Source: CAYRWR01 sp964537555 (lineage in GTDB: Bacteria; Spirochaetota; Brevinematia; Brevinematales; CAYRWR01). From it: 25,430 nucleotides of DNA. Below, piece by piece: positions 16,386 through 22,789 of the stretch; the first letter of the stretch is position 1; every line of letters starts with the position of its first letter. Both the position numbers and the translations under genes were made by a program. The notes under the pieces were generated by a model. It searched no databases. It was not told the origin of the DNA and worked only from the letters and a program-made list of their open reading frames with translations. Location of the stretch: the NCBI GenBank assembly GCA_964537555.1, contig CAZIAD010000048.1, positions 1 to 25,430 of the forward strand. The letters run 5' to 3'.

Positions 16386-16491
16386 CACATGGGGCTCGAA
16401 TATCATTTAACGGCATAATAGTCCACATTTTCCTGATCGTGTCAGAGTTACTCATCATGCTCCCCTGTGGGGGATAAAATAGATTTTTTTT
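16386..16491 (+). promoter_or_regulatory. Leader region of leuA with mutually exclusive pairings
   Basis: CCCCTGTG (16462-16469) can pair with CACA-T-GGGG at the leader-ORF start (16386-16394, one bulge). Alternatively TCCCC/GGGGA (16461-16474, loop TGTG) forms a local hairpin, followed 9 bases later by eight T's (16484-16491). A small hairpin CTGA/TCAG lies between. This resembles an attenuator, but the T-run is too far from the stem for a strong terminator. Confidence 0.3.
16389..16418 (+). CDS. Possible 9-residue leader peptide upstream of leuA
   Basis: A nine-codon ORF encodes MGLEYHLTA. It is preceded by a very strong Shine-Dalgarno (AGGAAAGGAG, 16373-16382) with a 6-base spacer, unusual for a chance ORF in a 272-base gap. 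Two of the nine codons are Leu (CTC, TTA), fewer than in classical leucine leaders. It lies 130 bases before leuA. The ORF start is itself part of a segment that can pair with a downstream hairpin. No clear promoter is visible between the preceding terminator and this ORF; TATAAT at 16362-16367 lacks a convincing -35. Confidence 0.35.
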   Translation: MGLEYHLTA

Positions 16492-16502
16492 CATAAATTG
16501 CG

Positions 16503-16508
16503 TATAAT
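16503..16508 (+). promoter_or_regulatory. Possible -10 box of the leuA promoter
   Basis: TATAAT at 16503-16508 lies 40 bases before the leuA start codon. No good -35 hexamer can be seen 16-18 bases upstream, where the sequence is part of the T-rich run, so this promoter may need an activator. Confidence 0.4.
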
Positions 16509-16548
16509 CTTGTGTTGTTTATTTTAAAAGAGACAAAAGGAGTAATCC

Positions 16549-18066
16549 ATGTCAGATAGAGTCATAGTTTTTGATACTACCTTAAGAGACGGGGAGCAGA
16601 GCCCGGGAGCATCCATGAATCCCCGGGAAAAGGTCAAATTTGCCCGTCAGCTGGAAGCCCTGAACATCGATGTGATGGAGGCGGGATTTGCCGTGTCCAG
16701 CCCGGCCCAGTTTGAGGCCATACAGATGATCACTGATGAAGTGCGTAAGCCCATTATCGCCTCTTTAGCCAGAGCGGTGGACGGGGATATTAAGAGCGCG
16801 GCCGATGCCCTGAAAAATGCGGATCGTATGCGTATCCACACCTTTATCGCTACTTCTCCCATTCACCGGGAGTTTAAGCTGAAGATGGATAAAGCGGAAG
16901 TGATAAAAAGAGCTATCCATGCTGTTCAGTACGCCCGGACCTTTACAGACGATGTCGAGTTTTCGGCGGAGGATGCAACCCGTACCGAGCTGGACTACCT
17001 GTGTGAAGTCGTGGAGGCTGCCATAAAGGCAGGTGCGACTACCATCAATATACCGGATACGGTGGGCTTTACCGTGCCTACTGAATATAACCGTATCATC
17101 CGGACTATCTACGAAAAGGTACCCGGCATCAATGATGTGGTGGTCTCGGTGCACTGCCATGACGACCTGGGACTGGCGGTGGCCAATTCCATCTCTGCCA
17201 TAGAGGCCGGGGCCCGCCAGGTCGAGGTATCGGTAAACGGGATAGGGGAGCGGGCCGGTAATGCCAGCCTGGAAGAGATCGTGATGGCCCTGGAAGTGAG
17301 AAAGGACGTCTTTGGCGTCACTACGGATATTAATACCCGGGAGATCTACAAAGCCTCCCGCCTGGTCACAGCTATTACTGGCATCCCGGTACAGCCTAAC
17401 AAGGCTATTGTGGGTAAGAATGCCTTTTCACATGAAGCAGGTATACACCAGGATGGAGTACTGAAGCACCGTACCACCTATGAGATCATGACTCCCGAGC
17501 AGATCGGTCGCAGCCGTAGTGAGATCGTCCTGGGACGTCATAGCGGTAAGCACGGACTGAAGGTCCGCCTGAAAGAGCTGGGCTATGAGCTGGCTGATGC
17601 GGACTTCCAGAGCCTGTATGAAAAGTTCCTGGAAGTAGCTGATAAGAAAAAAGCAGTCTATGATGATGAGCTGATCGCCATGATGGATGAGACTTCGGGA
17701 CAGGATGTGGCCAGTGTGTATGGGATCAAGGAAGTGCAGATCATGAGTGGTAAGCACGCCATTCCCACAGCTACCGTGGAGATCACTAAGGGCGAGGAGA
17801 CTATTCGGGAAGCAGCTACCGGGAACGGCCCTGTAGATGCAGTCTACAAGGCCATAGAACGCATAGTAGGTGTGAGCGCGGAGCTGGAAGATTATGCCAT
17901 TACCAGTATAGCCACCGGTAAGGATGCCATGGGGGAAGTCTCAGTGACCCTGAAGTATGAGGGGCATGTTTATGCCGGGCACAGCTCCAGTACGGATATT
18001 GTACAGGCCTCAGCCAAAGCCTATTTAAATGCTATCAATAAGATCCTGAGGCAAAAAGATAAATAA
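16549..18066 (+). CDS. leuA: 2-isopropylmalate synthase
   Basis: A 505-residue enzyme of the HMGL-like family that condenses acetyl-CoA with 2-oxoisovalerate, the first committed step of leucine synthesis. Visible signatures are DTTLRDGEQ near the N-terminus, EAGFAVSSPAQF, metal-binding HCHDDLG (His202 and His204) and NGIGERAGN, then a C-terminal regulatory domain (from about 390) containing AVYKAIERI. Length and domain order match LeuA rather than a catalytic-only homologue; citramalate synthase is the main alternative and cannot be fully excluded. Start ATG 16549 has AAGGAG upstream. No other leu genes follow; a terminator lies 22 bases after the stop, so leuA is transcribed alone. A leader with possible attenuation lies upstream. 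Confidence 0.93.
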   Translation: MSDRVIVFDTTLRDGEQSPGASMNPREKVKFARQLEALNIDVMEAGFAVSSPAQFEAIQMITDEVRKPIIASLARAVDGDIKSAADALKNADRMRIHTFIATSPIHREFKLKMDKAEVIKRAIHAVQYARTFTDDVEFSAEDATRTELDYLCEVVEAAIKAGATTINIPDTVGFTVPTEYNRIIRTIYEKVPGINDVVVSVHCHDDLGLAVANSISAIEAGARQVEVSVNGIGERAGNASLEEIVMALEVRKDVFGVTTDINTREIYKASRLVTAITGIPVQPNKAIVGKNAFSHEAGIHQDGVLKHRTTYEIMTPEQIGRSRSEIVLGRHSGKHGLKVRLKELGYELADADFQSLYEKFLEVADKKKAVYDDELIAMMDETSGQDVASVYGIKEVQIMSGKHAIPTATVEITKGEETIREAATGNGPVDAVYKAIERIVGVSAELEDYAITSIATGKDAMGEVSVTLKYEGHVYAGHSSSTDIVQASAKAYLNAINKILRQKDK

Positions 18067-18087
18067 ATCAGTCTATAGCAGAATACA

Positions 18088-18118
18088 GGGGTCTCTTATT
18101 AAGAGGCCCCTTTTTTTT
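18088..18118 (+). terminator. Rho-independent terminator of leuA
   Basis: A ten-base-pair stem GGGGTCTCTT/AAGAGGCCCC with one G-U pair and loop ATT (18088-18110) is followed immediately by eight T's. Confidence 0.92.
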
Positions 18119-18201
18119 GTGTAAAGAATTAAGTGATTTTTACTCCAGACAGGCCTGTAAATGCCGATAAATACAGAGAATAGCTCATTTTGAGGTAAAA
18201 A

Positions 18202-18441
18202 ATGAAGAACACTACATCTGTCATCGGTGTACTGAAAGACCAGATCGAGGTGGATCGTCACCAGGACCAGGTCATACTGAATATAGAGATCAGCTATCTC
18301 AGTAAAAAACAGGCAAAGGTCATTGTGAAGGGTACCCTGGGTAAAGCCCTGGCCCATAGGCTAAAGACCGGACAGATGCTCAATGTATCCGGTTCTCATC
18401 AGGGCAATACAATACTAGCCGACTGGATACAGCTGATCTGA
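18202..18441 (+). CDS. Small OB-fold-like protein of unknown function
   Basis: A 79-residue protein with alternating hydrophobic residues suggesting a small beta-barrel. The segment GQMLNVSGSHQGNTILADWIQLI resembles the closing strands of OB-fold nucleic-acid-binding proteins. No catalytic residues, signal or membrane segment are visible. ATG 18202 has GAGGT five bases upstream. Its TGA directly abuts the stop codon of a convergent small gene. A perfect ACAGGCCTGT palindrome (18149-18158) lies upstream, but no clear promoter was found. The OB assignment is by pattern only. Confidence 0.65.
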   Translation: MKNTTSVIGVLKDQIEVDRHQDQVILNIEISYLSKKQAKVIVKGTLGKALAHRLKTGQMLNVSGSHQGNTILADWIQLI

Positions 18442-18453
18442 TCAGTCTTTTTT
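18433..18453 (+). terminator. Weak hairpin plus T-run at convergent gene ends
   Basis: CTGAT/ATCAG with loop CTG (18433-18445) is followed by TCTTTTTT. The stem is short and overlaps the stop codons of both convergent genes, so termination would be inefficient. Confidence 0.3.
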
Positions 18454-18585
18454 ATTGATTTGCTTTTTGATCTCATCCCTGAGCTGATTAACCTTATCCT
18501 GATTGGACTGGAAGGTCCGTTTCCTGATAAATATCCCCAAAATCAATCCCAAAGCCAGCACTAAAAGGGCGATTCCAATGTACAT
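18442..18585 (-). CDS. 47-residue single-pass membrane protein
   Basis: A short gene encoding 47 residues: an N-terminal hydrophobic helix (about residues 2-20, LLVLALGLILGIF) followed by a basic cytosolic tail predicted to be helical (QLRDEIKKQINKK). AAGGAT (18596-18591) gives a good ribosome binding site with a 5-base spacer and overlaps the stop codon of the Nudix gene, so the two are coupled. The size and layout are typical of small membrane regulators or anchors; no family is recognised. Confidence 0.65.
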   Translation of the reverse strand: MYIGIALLVLALGLILGIFIRKRTFQSNQDKVNQLRDEIKKQINKKD

Positions 18586-18594
18586 TTTTTATCC

Positions 18595-19074
18595 TTATAA
18601 ATCTATTTTGAGGTGAGGAGAAGGCTCCCTGTCAATAAAAAATTCCTGAATAGTCTTCAATGATTCGACCTGGTTTCTGAATTCCAGTATGTTCTTTGCT
18701 TCATCCAGACTGGCCCATTGCCAGGCATCGTGTTCAGAGGGAGCTAACTTTGGGATAAATTCTGCCTCAGAAAAAGCCACGAATACCGGTATCAGATGTA
18801 TCCTGTTTTGCCGCCATTCATAAAACTGCTCCAGGATGTCCAGAGTATACAGCTCAGTGACTACATGGCCTGTCTCTTCGCGGATCTCCCGTATTGCCGT
18901 CTGCCAGGCAGATTCCCCTGGTTCCAGCTTTCCCGATATCATCTGCCAGTTGTGAAACAGGGTAGGGCTGCAGCGTCGGAGTAATAGTACTTTGGGGTCC
19001 TGATGTCTGTGTGCTACAATAAATGCGGCTACAGTGGTAGAGGTGATAGTTGTGGCAGGGCCTGATGATCTCAT
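18595..19074 (-). CDS. Nudix hydrolase (NudB-like)
   Basis: A 159-residue Nudix enzyme. The full Nudix box runs from Gly48 to Gly69: Gly48, Glu54, Arg62-Glu63, Glu66-Glu67, Gly69, with REIREETGH visible. These residues bind the metal and hydrolyse a nucleoside diphosphate linked to another group. The flanks (VLLLRR and NWQMISGKLEPGE upstream, then EQFYEW, HDAWQWASLDEA) resemble the dATP/dihydroneopterin triphosphate pyrophosphatase type, but the substrate cannot be fixed. AAGGA precedes ATG 19074. It is the first gene of a two-gene unit with the 47-residue membrane protein, divergent from the lipoprotein/radical-SAM pair. Confidence 0.9.
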   Translation of the reverse strand: MRSSGPATTITSTTVAAFIVAHRHQDPKVLLLRRCSPTLFHNWQMISGKLEPGESAWQTAIREIREETGHVVTELYTLDILEQFYEWRQNRIHLIPVFVAFSEAEFIPKLAPSEHDAWQWASLDEAKNILEFRNQVESLKTIQEFFIDREPSPHLKIDL

Positions 19075-19152
19075 TGTTTTCCTTAATTATTTATCTGTAT
19101 GTTTATTTTATACTAAAATGGGATTTAATGAAATTTATTTTGGTATTGAGTC

Positions 19153-19181
19153 TTGAAAATGAACACTGTTCGTGATAAAGT
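19153..19181 (+). promoter_or_regulatory. Weak promoter of the lipoprotein/radical-SAM pair
   Basis: TTGAAA (19153-19158), a 17-base spacer and TAAAGT (19176-19181) lie 29 bases before the lipoprotein start. The -10 is weak; TACAAT at 19185-19190 is an alternative without a well-spaced -35. Confidence 0.35.
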
Positions 19182-19210
19182 AAGTACAATAAATTTACTG
19201 GTGGTAAAAT

Positions 19211-19654
19211 ATGAAAAAGAAAAAAACTGCATCTAAGAAACCGTTCTTATGGTTAGGCTCCTGGATCCTGGCTCTTCTTTCAGGATTCTCCACTCTTTTT
19301 GTGACCGGATGTTTTTTAATGTACCTTCCAGCCCCCGCCTATATGGCACCTGACGCGCTCACTGTGGAAGGAGTGGTAAAGGACAGTGTGACAGATACGG
19401 AGATCGCAAACATCAGAGTACGTTTACTGGATAACAATTTTCAGCCTGTCACACAGGTCAGGTCGGATGGTTCAGCCCTTCAGAATTTCTCTATATACGA
19501 AATAGGAGTACCTGTGGGAACCTATCATATCATAGCCGATGATACAGACGGGACCAACAATAATGGTGCCTATTCCCCCGCTACCAATACTTTCAATGTG
19601 TCGGGAAGTTATTATTATACCAATATTAGTATATTCCTGATAAAAACGAACTAG
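19211..19654 (+). CDS. Putative lipoprotein of an rSAM/lipoprotein system
   Basis: A 147-residue exported protein. A Lys-rich N-terminus (KKKKTASKK) and a hydrophobic helix end in a lipobox FVTGC with Cys34, further from the N-terminus than in typical lipoproteins. The mature part begins with a Pro/Tyr/Ala segment (YLPAPAYMAP) and continues as a compact beta-sandwich with a VEGVVKDS strand, then VRLLD, and ends in Tyr/Asn-rich SGSYYYTNIS. Cys34 is the only cysteine. The pattern matches, from memory, the putative lipoproteins encoded next to radical SAM enzymes in Bacteroidetes (rSAM/lipoprotein system). The radical SAM gene follows after 2 bases. It may be the substrate of that enzyme. Confidence 0.75.
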   Translation: MKKKKTASKKPFLWLGSWILALLSGFSTLFVTGCFLMYLPAPAYMAPDALTVEGVVKDSVTDTEIANIRVRLLDNNFQPVTQVRSDGSALQNFSIYEIGVPVGTYHIIADDTDGTNNNGAYSPATNTFNVSGSYYYTNISIFLIKTN

Positions 19655-19656
19655 TT

Positions 19657-20760
19657 ATGAAGGGTATTTTCAAAAAAGTATTGCACAAGCATTTTCAAAA
19701 AGTCTGGAAGCAAAATCAGGACCAGCATCCTATAAGATGGATAGAGCTGGAAGTAACCAGAAAGTGCCCTCTACTCTGCAGGCATTGTGGATCCAGCTGT
19801 GAGATAAACAGTCCCTATGACCGGGAATTATCCCGGGAACAGATACTGACTCAGTTTAAAAAGATAGCGGATCATTATGATGCTACTGACATCAATGTAG
19901 GTATTACCGGAGGAGAGCCTCTGGTTCGGAAAGACATCTTTGAGATCATGGCTCATATTTCCGAAATGGGCTTTAAGCTGGGCATGGTCAGTTCGGGCTA
20001 CACTTTTACCGAAGATACCGTTAAATATCTGGCTGCGGCTGGTCTTAGATCGGTCTCTATCTCTCTGGATGGCATGCAGGAGACTCATGACTGGGTACGG
20101 AACAGGCCTCATGCCTTCAACCGGGCTATCTCGGCCCTTAAGGCCCTGGTAGAGAGTGGCAGATTCTATGTGGAGCCTATTACTACTGTCAACCGTAAAA
20201 ATATTCAGGAACTGGAGCAGATGGAGGCGTTAATAAAAGAGTTAGGAGTACACTCCTGGAGACTGTTCCGGACCTTCCCCCGGGGGAGGGCAGAACATTA
20301 TGACGATCTCTTATTAAGGCCGGATGAATACAGATATATGCTGGATTTCGTGAAGCAGCGCTTTTATCCCGGAAGTCCCGGGGAAGTCCTAAAAAAAGGG
20401 GACTTTAAGGTACAATACTGTGAAGAAGGCTATCTGGGCGATTATGAGCTGGAGGTCAGGGATCAGTTTCATCATTGTGCCGCTGGAGTCAATTTTCTGA
20501 CCATTCTGGCCGATGGAAATGTAAATGGCTGCGCTGCGGTATCAGAGCAATACATCCAGGGAAATGTCCTGGAAGATGATATCATCGATATTTGGGAAAA
20601 CCGTTTTCAGGTCTTCCGGGAAAGAAGCTGGACTAAAGTGGGGCCTTGTGCTAACTGTAAGGAACATGATCATTGCCAGGGTGATGGTATGCATTTATGG
20701 GATCATCCTGAACAAGGCCCGGCACTATGTAATTTTCACGAGTTACAACGGCAGGGATAG
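19657..20760 (+). CDS. Radical SAM enzyme with SPASM-like C-terminus, rSAM/lipoprotein system
   Basis: A 367-residue radical SAM enzyme. The 4Fe-4S cluster motif CPLLCRHC has Cys37, Cys41 and Cys44, with an extra Cys48; GITGGEPL is the SAM-contacting GGEP motif, and SISLDG follows. The C-terminal region carries cysteines in HHCAAG, NGCAAV, GPCANCKEHDHC and ends near GDGMHLWD, the pattern of SPASM-type auxiliary cluster domains used in peptide modification. The arrangement and the HLWD ending match the radical SAM partner of the rSAM/lipoprotein family, as I recall it. The start ATG lies 2 bases after the lipoprotein stop with no Shine-Dalgarno, so it depends on coupling. It probably modifies the neighbouring lipoprotein or a shared target; the chemistry is unknown. 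Confidence 0.9.
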   Translation: MKGIFKKVLHKHFQKVWKQNQDQHPIRWIELEVTRKCPLLCRHCGSSCEINSPYDRELSREQILTQFKKIADHYDATDINVGITGGEPLVRKDIFEIMAHISEMGFKLGMVSSGYTFTEDTVKYLAAAGLRSVSISLDGMQETHDWVRNRPHAFNRAISALKALVESGRFYVEPITTVNRKNIQELEQMEALIKELGVHSWRLFRTFPRGRAEHYDDLLLRPDEYRYMLDFVKQRFYPGSPGEVLKKGDFKVQYCEEGYLGDYELEVRDQFHHCAAGVNFLTILADGNVNGCAAVSEQYIQGNVLEDDIIDIWENRFQVFRERSWTKVGPCANCKEHDHCQGDGMHLWDHPEQGPALCNFHELQRQG

Positions 20761-20795
20761 AGCCACTCAGTTAAAAAGAATTGAGATTCCTCCTC

Positions 20796-20823
20796 TTGAC
20801 TTTCGGCATTTCTAAAATATAAT
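20796..20823 (+). promoter_or_regulatory. Promoter of the sigma-region-2-like membrane protein
   Basis: TTGACT (20796-20801), a 16-base spacer and TATAAT (20818-20823) form one of the strongest promoters in the window, 27 bases upstream of the start codon. Confidence 0.75.
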
Positions 20824-20850
20824 AAGTACAGAAAATGAACTGGAGGAATC

Positions 20851-21222
20851 ATGTTACAGACTACCACCGACCTGTCACTGGTACAGAGCCTGGCCCAGGG
20901 ATCAGATACCGAAAAAAATCAGGCTTTAGCCACCCTGGAAGATCGTCATTTCGAATATTGCTTTGATTACCTGGTGAGATTTGGAGTGGAAGATGTCCGC
21001 GCCCGGGAGGTCCTGCATATCATTCTCAATCAGCTTAAACATGATCCTCAGAATTACCAGGGCGGAGAAGATTTTCGGGCCTGGTATAAAGATAAAGCTC
21101 TTAAAATGGCGAGGGCTAAAAAAGAGGGAGCTGATACCTCACCCGTGAAGAAGATCGTCCTGATTGCAGGCCTGGTGATTATTGTGGTCACTGTGATTAT
21201 ACTGATACACAAGTTTAGCTAA
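20851..21222 (+). CDS. Sigma-factor region 2-like domain with C-terminal membrane anchor
   Basis: A 123-residue protein. Residues about 7-88 resemble region 2 of ECF sigma factors: an initial LVQSLAQGSDTEK helix, then AREVLHIILNQL and the DFRAWYKDKALKMA helix that in sigma factors leads to the -10-binding segment. Region 4 is missing. After a short linker a hydrophobic helix (about 101-119) followed by KFS anchors the protein in the membrane with the sigma-like domain in the cytosol. It could titrate RNA polymerase or an anti-sigma factor, or just be a structural remnant; the similarity is by eye only. It has GGAGG as Shine-Dalgarno and its own strong promoter. Its 3' end overlaps 84 bases of a convergent ORF. 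Confidence 0.75.
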   Translation: MLQTTTDLSLVQSLAQGSDTEKNQALATLEDRHFEYCFDYLVRFGVEDVRAREVLHIILNQLKHDPQNYQGGEDFRAWYKDKALKMARAKKEGADTSPVKKIVLIAGLVIIVVTVIILIHKFS

Positions 21223-21402
21223 AAAAAAGGAGCGGTCATCACCGCTCCTGTAGAGATCTTTTTTCCATTTAGACTTCTGAAAAGCCCGGTTGTGTTTTTC
21301 CCTGTCTTTTTCAGACTGAATTACACCGCCTTTACCCAGGTTGTTCTTACCTTCCAGGGAGGATTGTACCAGGGTATTACGGGGCAGAAGTGTCTTTTTC
21401 AT
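21139..21402 (-). CDS. Small basic protein gene with intrinsic terminator inside the ORF (ArfA-like arrangement)
   Basis: The reading frame starts at ATG 21402 with a perfect AGGAGG (21413-21408) five bases upstream and its own promoter. Full length is 87 residues, but a strong intrinsic terminator lies at codons 52-61, so most transcripts should end without a stop codon, coding for about 60 residues ending DRSFF. Residues 1-50 are basic and helical (KHNRAFQKSKWKKD), with PRNTLVQSSL and GKNNLGKGG near the start. The read-through tail (LAKLVYQYNHSD and onward) differs in composition and runs antisense to the convergent gene. This is how arfA and brfA ribosome-rescue genes are organised, but I see no convincing sequence homology. 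A conserved small protein of unknown function is the alternative. Confidence 0.6.
   Translation of the reverse strand: MKKTLLPRNTLVQSSLEGKNNLGKGGVIQSEKDREKHNRAFQKSKWKKDLYRSGDDRSFFLAKLVYQYNHSDHNNHQACNQDDLLHG
21221..21249 (-). terminator. Intrinsic terminator inside the small ORF
   Basis: Read on the minus strand, AGGAGCGGT/ACCGCTCCT forms a nine-base-pair GC-rich stem with a 4-base loop (21249-21228), followed directly by a run of eight T's (21228-21221). In the plus direction no adjacent T-run exists, so it works for minus-strand transcription only. Confidence 0.88.
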
Positions 21403-21427
21403 ACCTTCCTCCTTATTTTGATGATAT

Positions 21428-21456
21428 AATATATCTCACTATTTAATAATAATCAA
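21428..21456 (-). promoter_or_regulatory. Promoter of the small basic protein gene
   Basis: Minus strand TTGATT (21456-21451), a 17-base spacer and TATATT (21433-21428) lie partly within the end of the LysE-family gene. Transcription would start about 19 bases before the small gene's ATG. Confidence 0.6.
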
Positions 21457-22047
21457 GAGAGCTGCACCTAAAAGTAGAGTCCCGGCTATTTTGTCTATGA
21501 ACTGATGCTGATCCTGCTTTAGAAAACGGGATGTGGCTTCTCCCAGAAAACTGTAGATACTCAAAACCAGTATCAGGCATATACTTAACAGGGACAGTAG
21601 CACCAGGTAAGACTTCAGGTTTACGGAATCCAGTTTTATAAGCCCGGGGAGCAGAGCGATATAAAACAGCATCACTTTGGGGTTGGACAGAGAGATGATC
21701 ATGCCTTTAGAGAAAGTGGAATACCATTTTGTTTTTATTTCGCTACCTTGAGAGGATGGGCCTGAACTTTTAAGCCACATGCGTATACCCAGAAATCCAA
21801 GATAAATAGCCCCTCCGATTTTCAAAAAGACCTCTGCCCGGGGATAAGTATGAAGCAGCACAGCCATTCCTCCTATACTGAGGCTGAAGTAGAGAATATC
21901 TCCCAGAAGAATTCCCAGGATCAGAGGGAGTGTAGAGATATATCCCTGCCGTATACTATGGGATATACAGCTCAATACACCGGCTCCCGGTATAGCTACA
22001 AATATAAGCATACTTAGTGTAAAGGTGAGATATTCAGAATAAGGCAT
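21439..22047 (-). CDS. LysE/RhtB family exporter
   Basis: A 202-residue inner-membrane protein with about six hydrophobic helices. The first loop carries IPGAGVLSCISHSIRQG, the signature segment of LysE/RhtB amino-acid exporters (usually PGP; here PGA), and NPKVMLFYIALLPG, another family hallmark. These proteins export amino acids or related metabolites; the substrate is not predictable. AGGAG lies 11 bases before ATG 22047, a rather long spacer. It follows the CRP-like gene after 70 bases on the same strand and may be co-transcribed with it. A promoter for the next small gene lies in its 3' end. Confidence 0.9.
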   Translation of the reverse strand: MPYSEYLTFTLSMLIFVAIPGAGVLSCISHSIRQGYISTLPLILGILLGDILYFSLSIGGMAVLLHTYPRAEVFLKIGGAIYLGFLGIRMWLKSSGPSSQGSEIKTKWYSTFSKGMIISLSNPKVMLFYIALLPGLIKLDSVNLKSYLVLLSLLSICLILVLSIYSFLGEATSRFLKQDQHQFIDKIAGTLLLGAALLIIIK

Positions 22048-22117
22048 GAATGGATGATCTCCTGGAATCCATAAGATCGGATTGTATTAAGACAGGATAC
22101 TATTATTCTCTAAGAGA

Positions 22118-22777
22118 TTATTCATCTCTCTCCTGCATCTTTCTTTTGTTTTTTACCAGGCGTGCAATATCAGACAGATTGCTGACTACCAGGCCTTCAG
22201 GCCCCCGGGCCAGACGGCCCATATTGATATAACGGGACAGGATGCTTTCACATTCCCGTAAGTCCAGTCCGCACCAGTGGGCTACCACTTCAGCATTGGT
22301 ACCGGGCAGGGGTACAGGATCCATTTCCCTGTACTCATAAGGGTTAATACCTTTCCATTCGACCAGAAGGAGAATAGTGTCCAGGACTTTGGCTTCATTA
22401 TCCTCCAGTGCCAGTATCATAAGCCTGCGCTGGGCATCGAATATGCGTTTAGATAGTATCCGTATCAGGGATAATGCCCACTGAGGATTGGATGCCAGTA
22501 ATTCAAAGAAATTGTGTTTTTTAAGGACTACCAGTTTACAGTCTGTTTCAGCGATAGCAGTAGCTGATCGGGGTGCATCTTCTATGATAGCCATTTCACC
22601 AAAGATCTGAGATACTTCAAAAACATCCAGTGTCTTTTCCTTGTTATCCTGGATCTTGGCTATACGTACTTTTCCTTCTTTGACAATATAAAACTCGTCA
22701 CCTTTTTCATATTCACAGAAAATAATATCACCGGCCTTAAAATCAGCTTCGTATTTATCCAGAATGGAATCCGTCAT
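22118..22777 (-). CDS. CRP/FNR-like cyclic-nucleotide-binding protein
   Basis: A 219-residue protein. Its N-terminal cNMP-binding beta-roll has an apparently complete phosphate-binding cassette: FGEMAI (59-64) with Arg70-Ser71-Ala72. A long helix (about 95-130) and a C-terminal helical region containing AEVVAHWCGLDLRECESILSRYINMG, which resembles a winged helix-turn-helix, follow. It is therefore probably a cyclic-nucleotide-responsive transcription factor, although the DNA-binding part is divergent. AAAGGAG sits 6 bases before ATG 22777, and the gap to the upstream cNMP/TPR gene is 12 bases, so they form one operon. No cyclase gene lies in the window. Confidence 0.88.
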   Translation of the reverse strand: MTDSILDKYEADFKAGDIIFCEYEKGDEFYIVKEGKVRIAKIQDNKEKTLDVFEVSQIFGEMAIIEDAPRSATAIAETDCKLVVLKKHNFFELLASNPQWALSLIRILSKRIFDAQRRLMILALEDNEAKVLDTILLLVEWKGINPYEYREMDPVPLPGTNAEVVAHWCGLDLRECESILSRYINMGRLARGPEGLVVSNLSDIARLVKNKRKMQERDE

Positions 22778-22789
22778 ACCCGGCTCCTT

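Noticed and set aside
16461..16491. Hairpin plus T-run as a simple terminator before leuA
   Set aside because: The T-run is 9 bases from a 5-bp stem, so it is a poor intrinsic terminator; I kept it only as part of a possible leader structure.
18073..18357. Minus-strand ORF of 94 codons
   Set aside because: It spans the leuA terminator and the antisense of the OB-fold-like gene; the latter has a better ribosome binding site and protein-like pattern.
20769..20788. CTCAGTT/AATTGAG hairpin after the radical SAM gene
   Set aside because: Short stem with a G-U pair and no following T-run, so not a convincing terminator.
22050..22232. Plus-strand ORF of 60 codons
   Set aside because: It runs antisense to the 3' end of the CRP-like gene and has no recognisable features.
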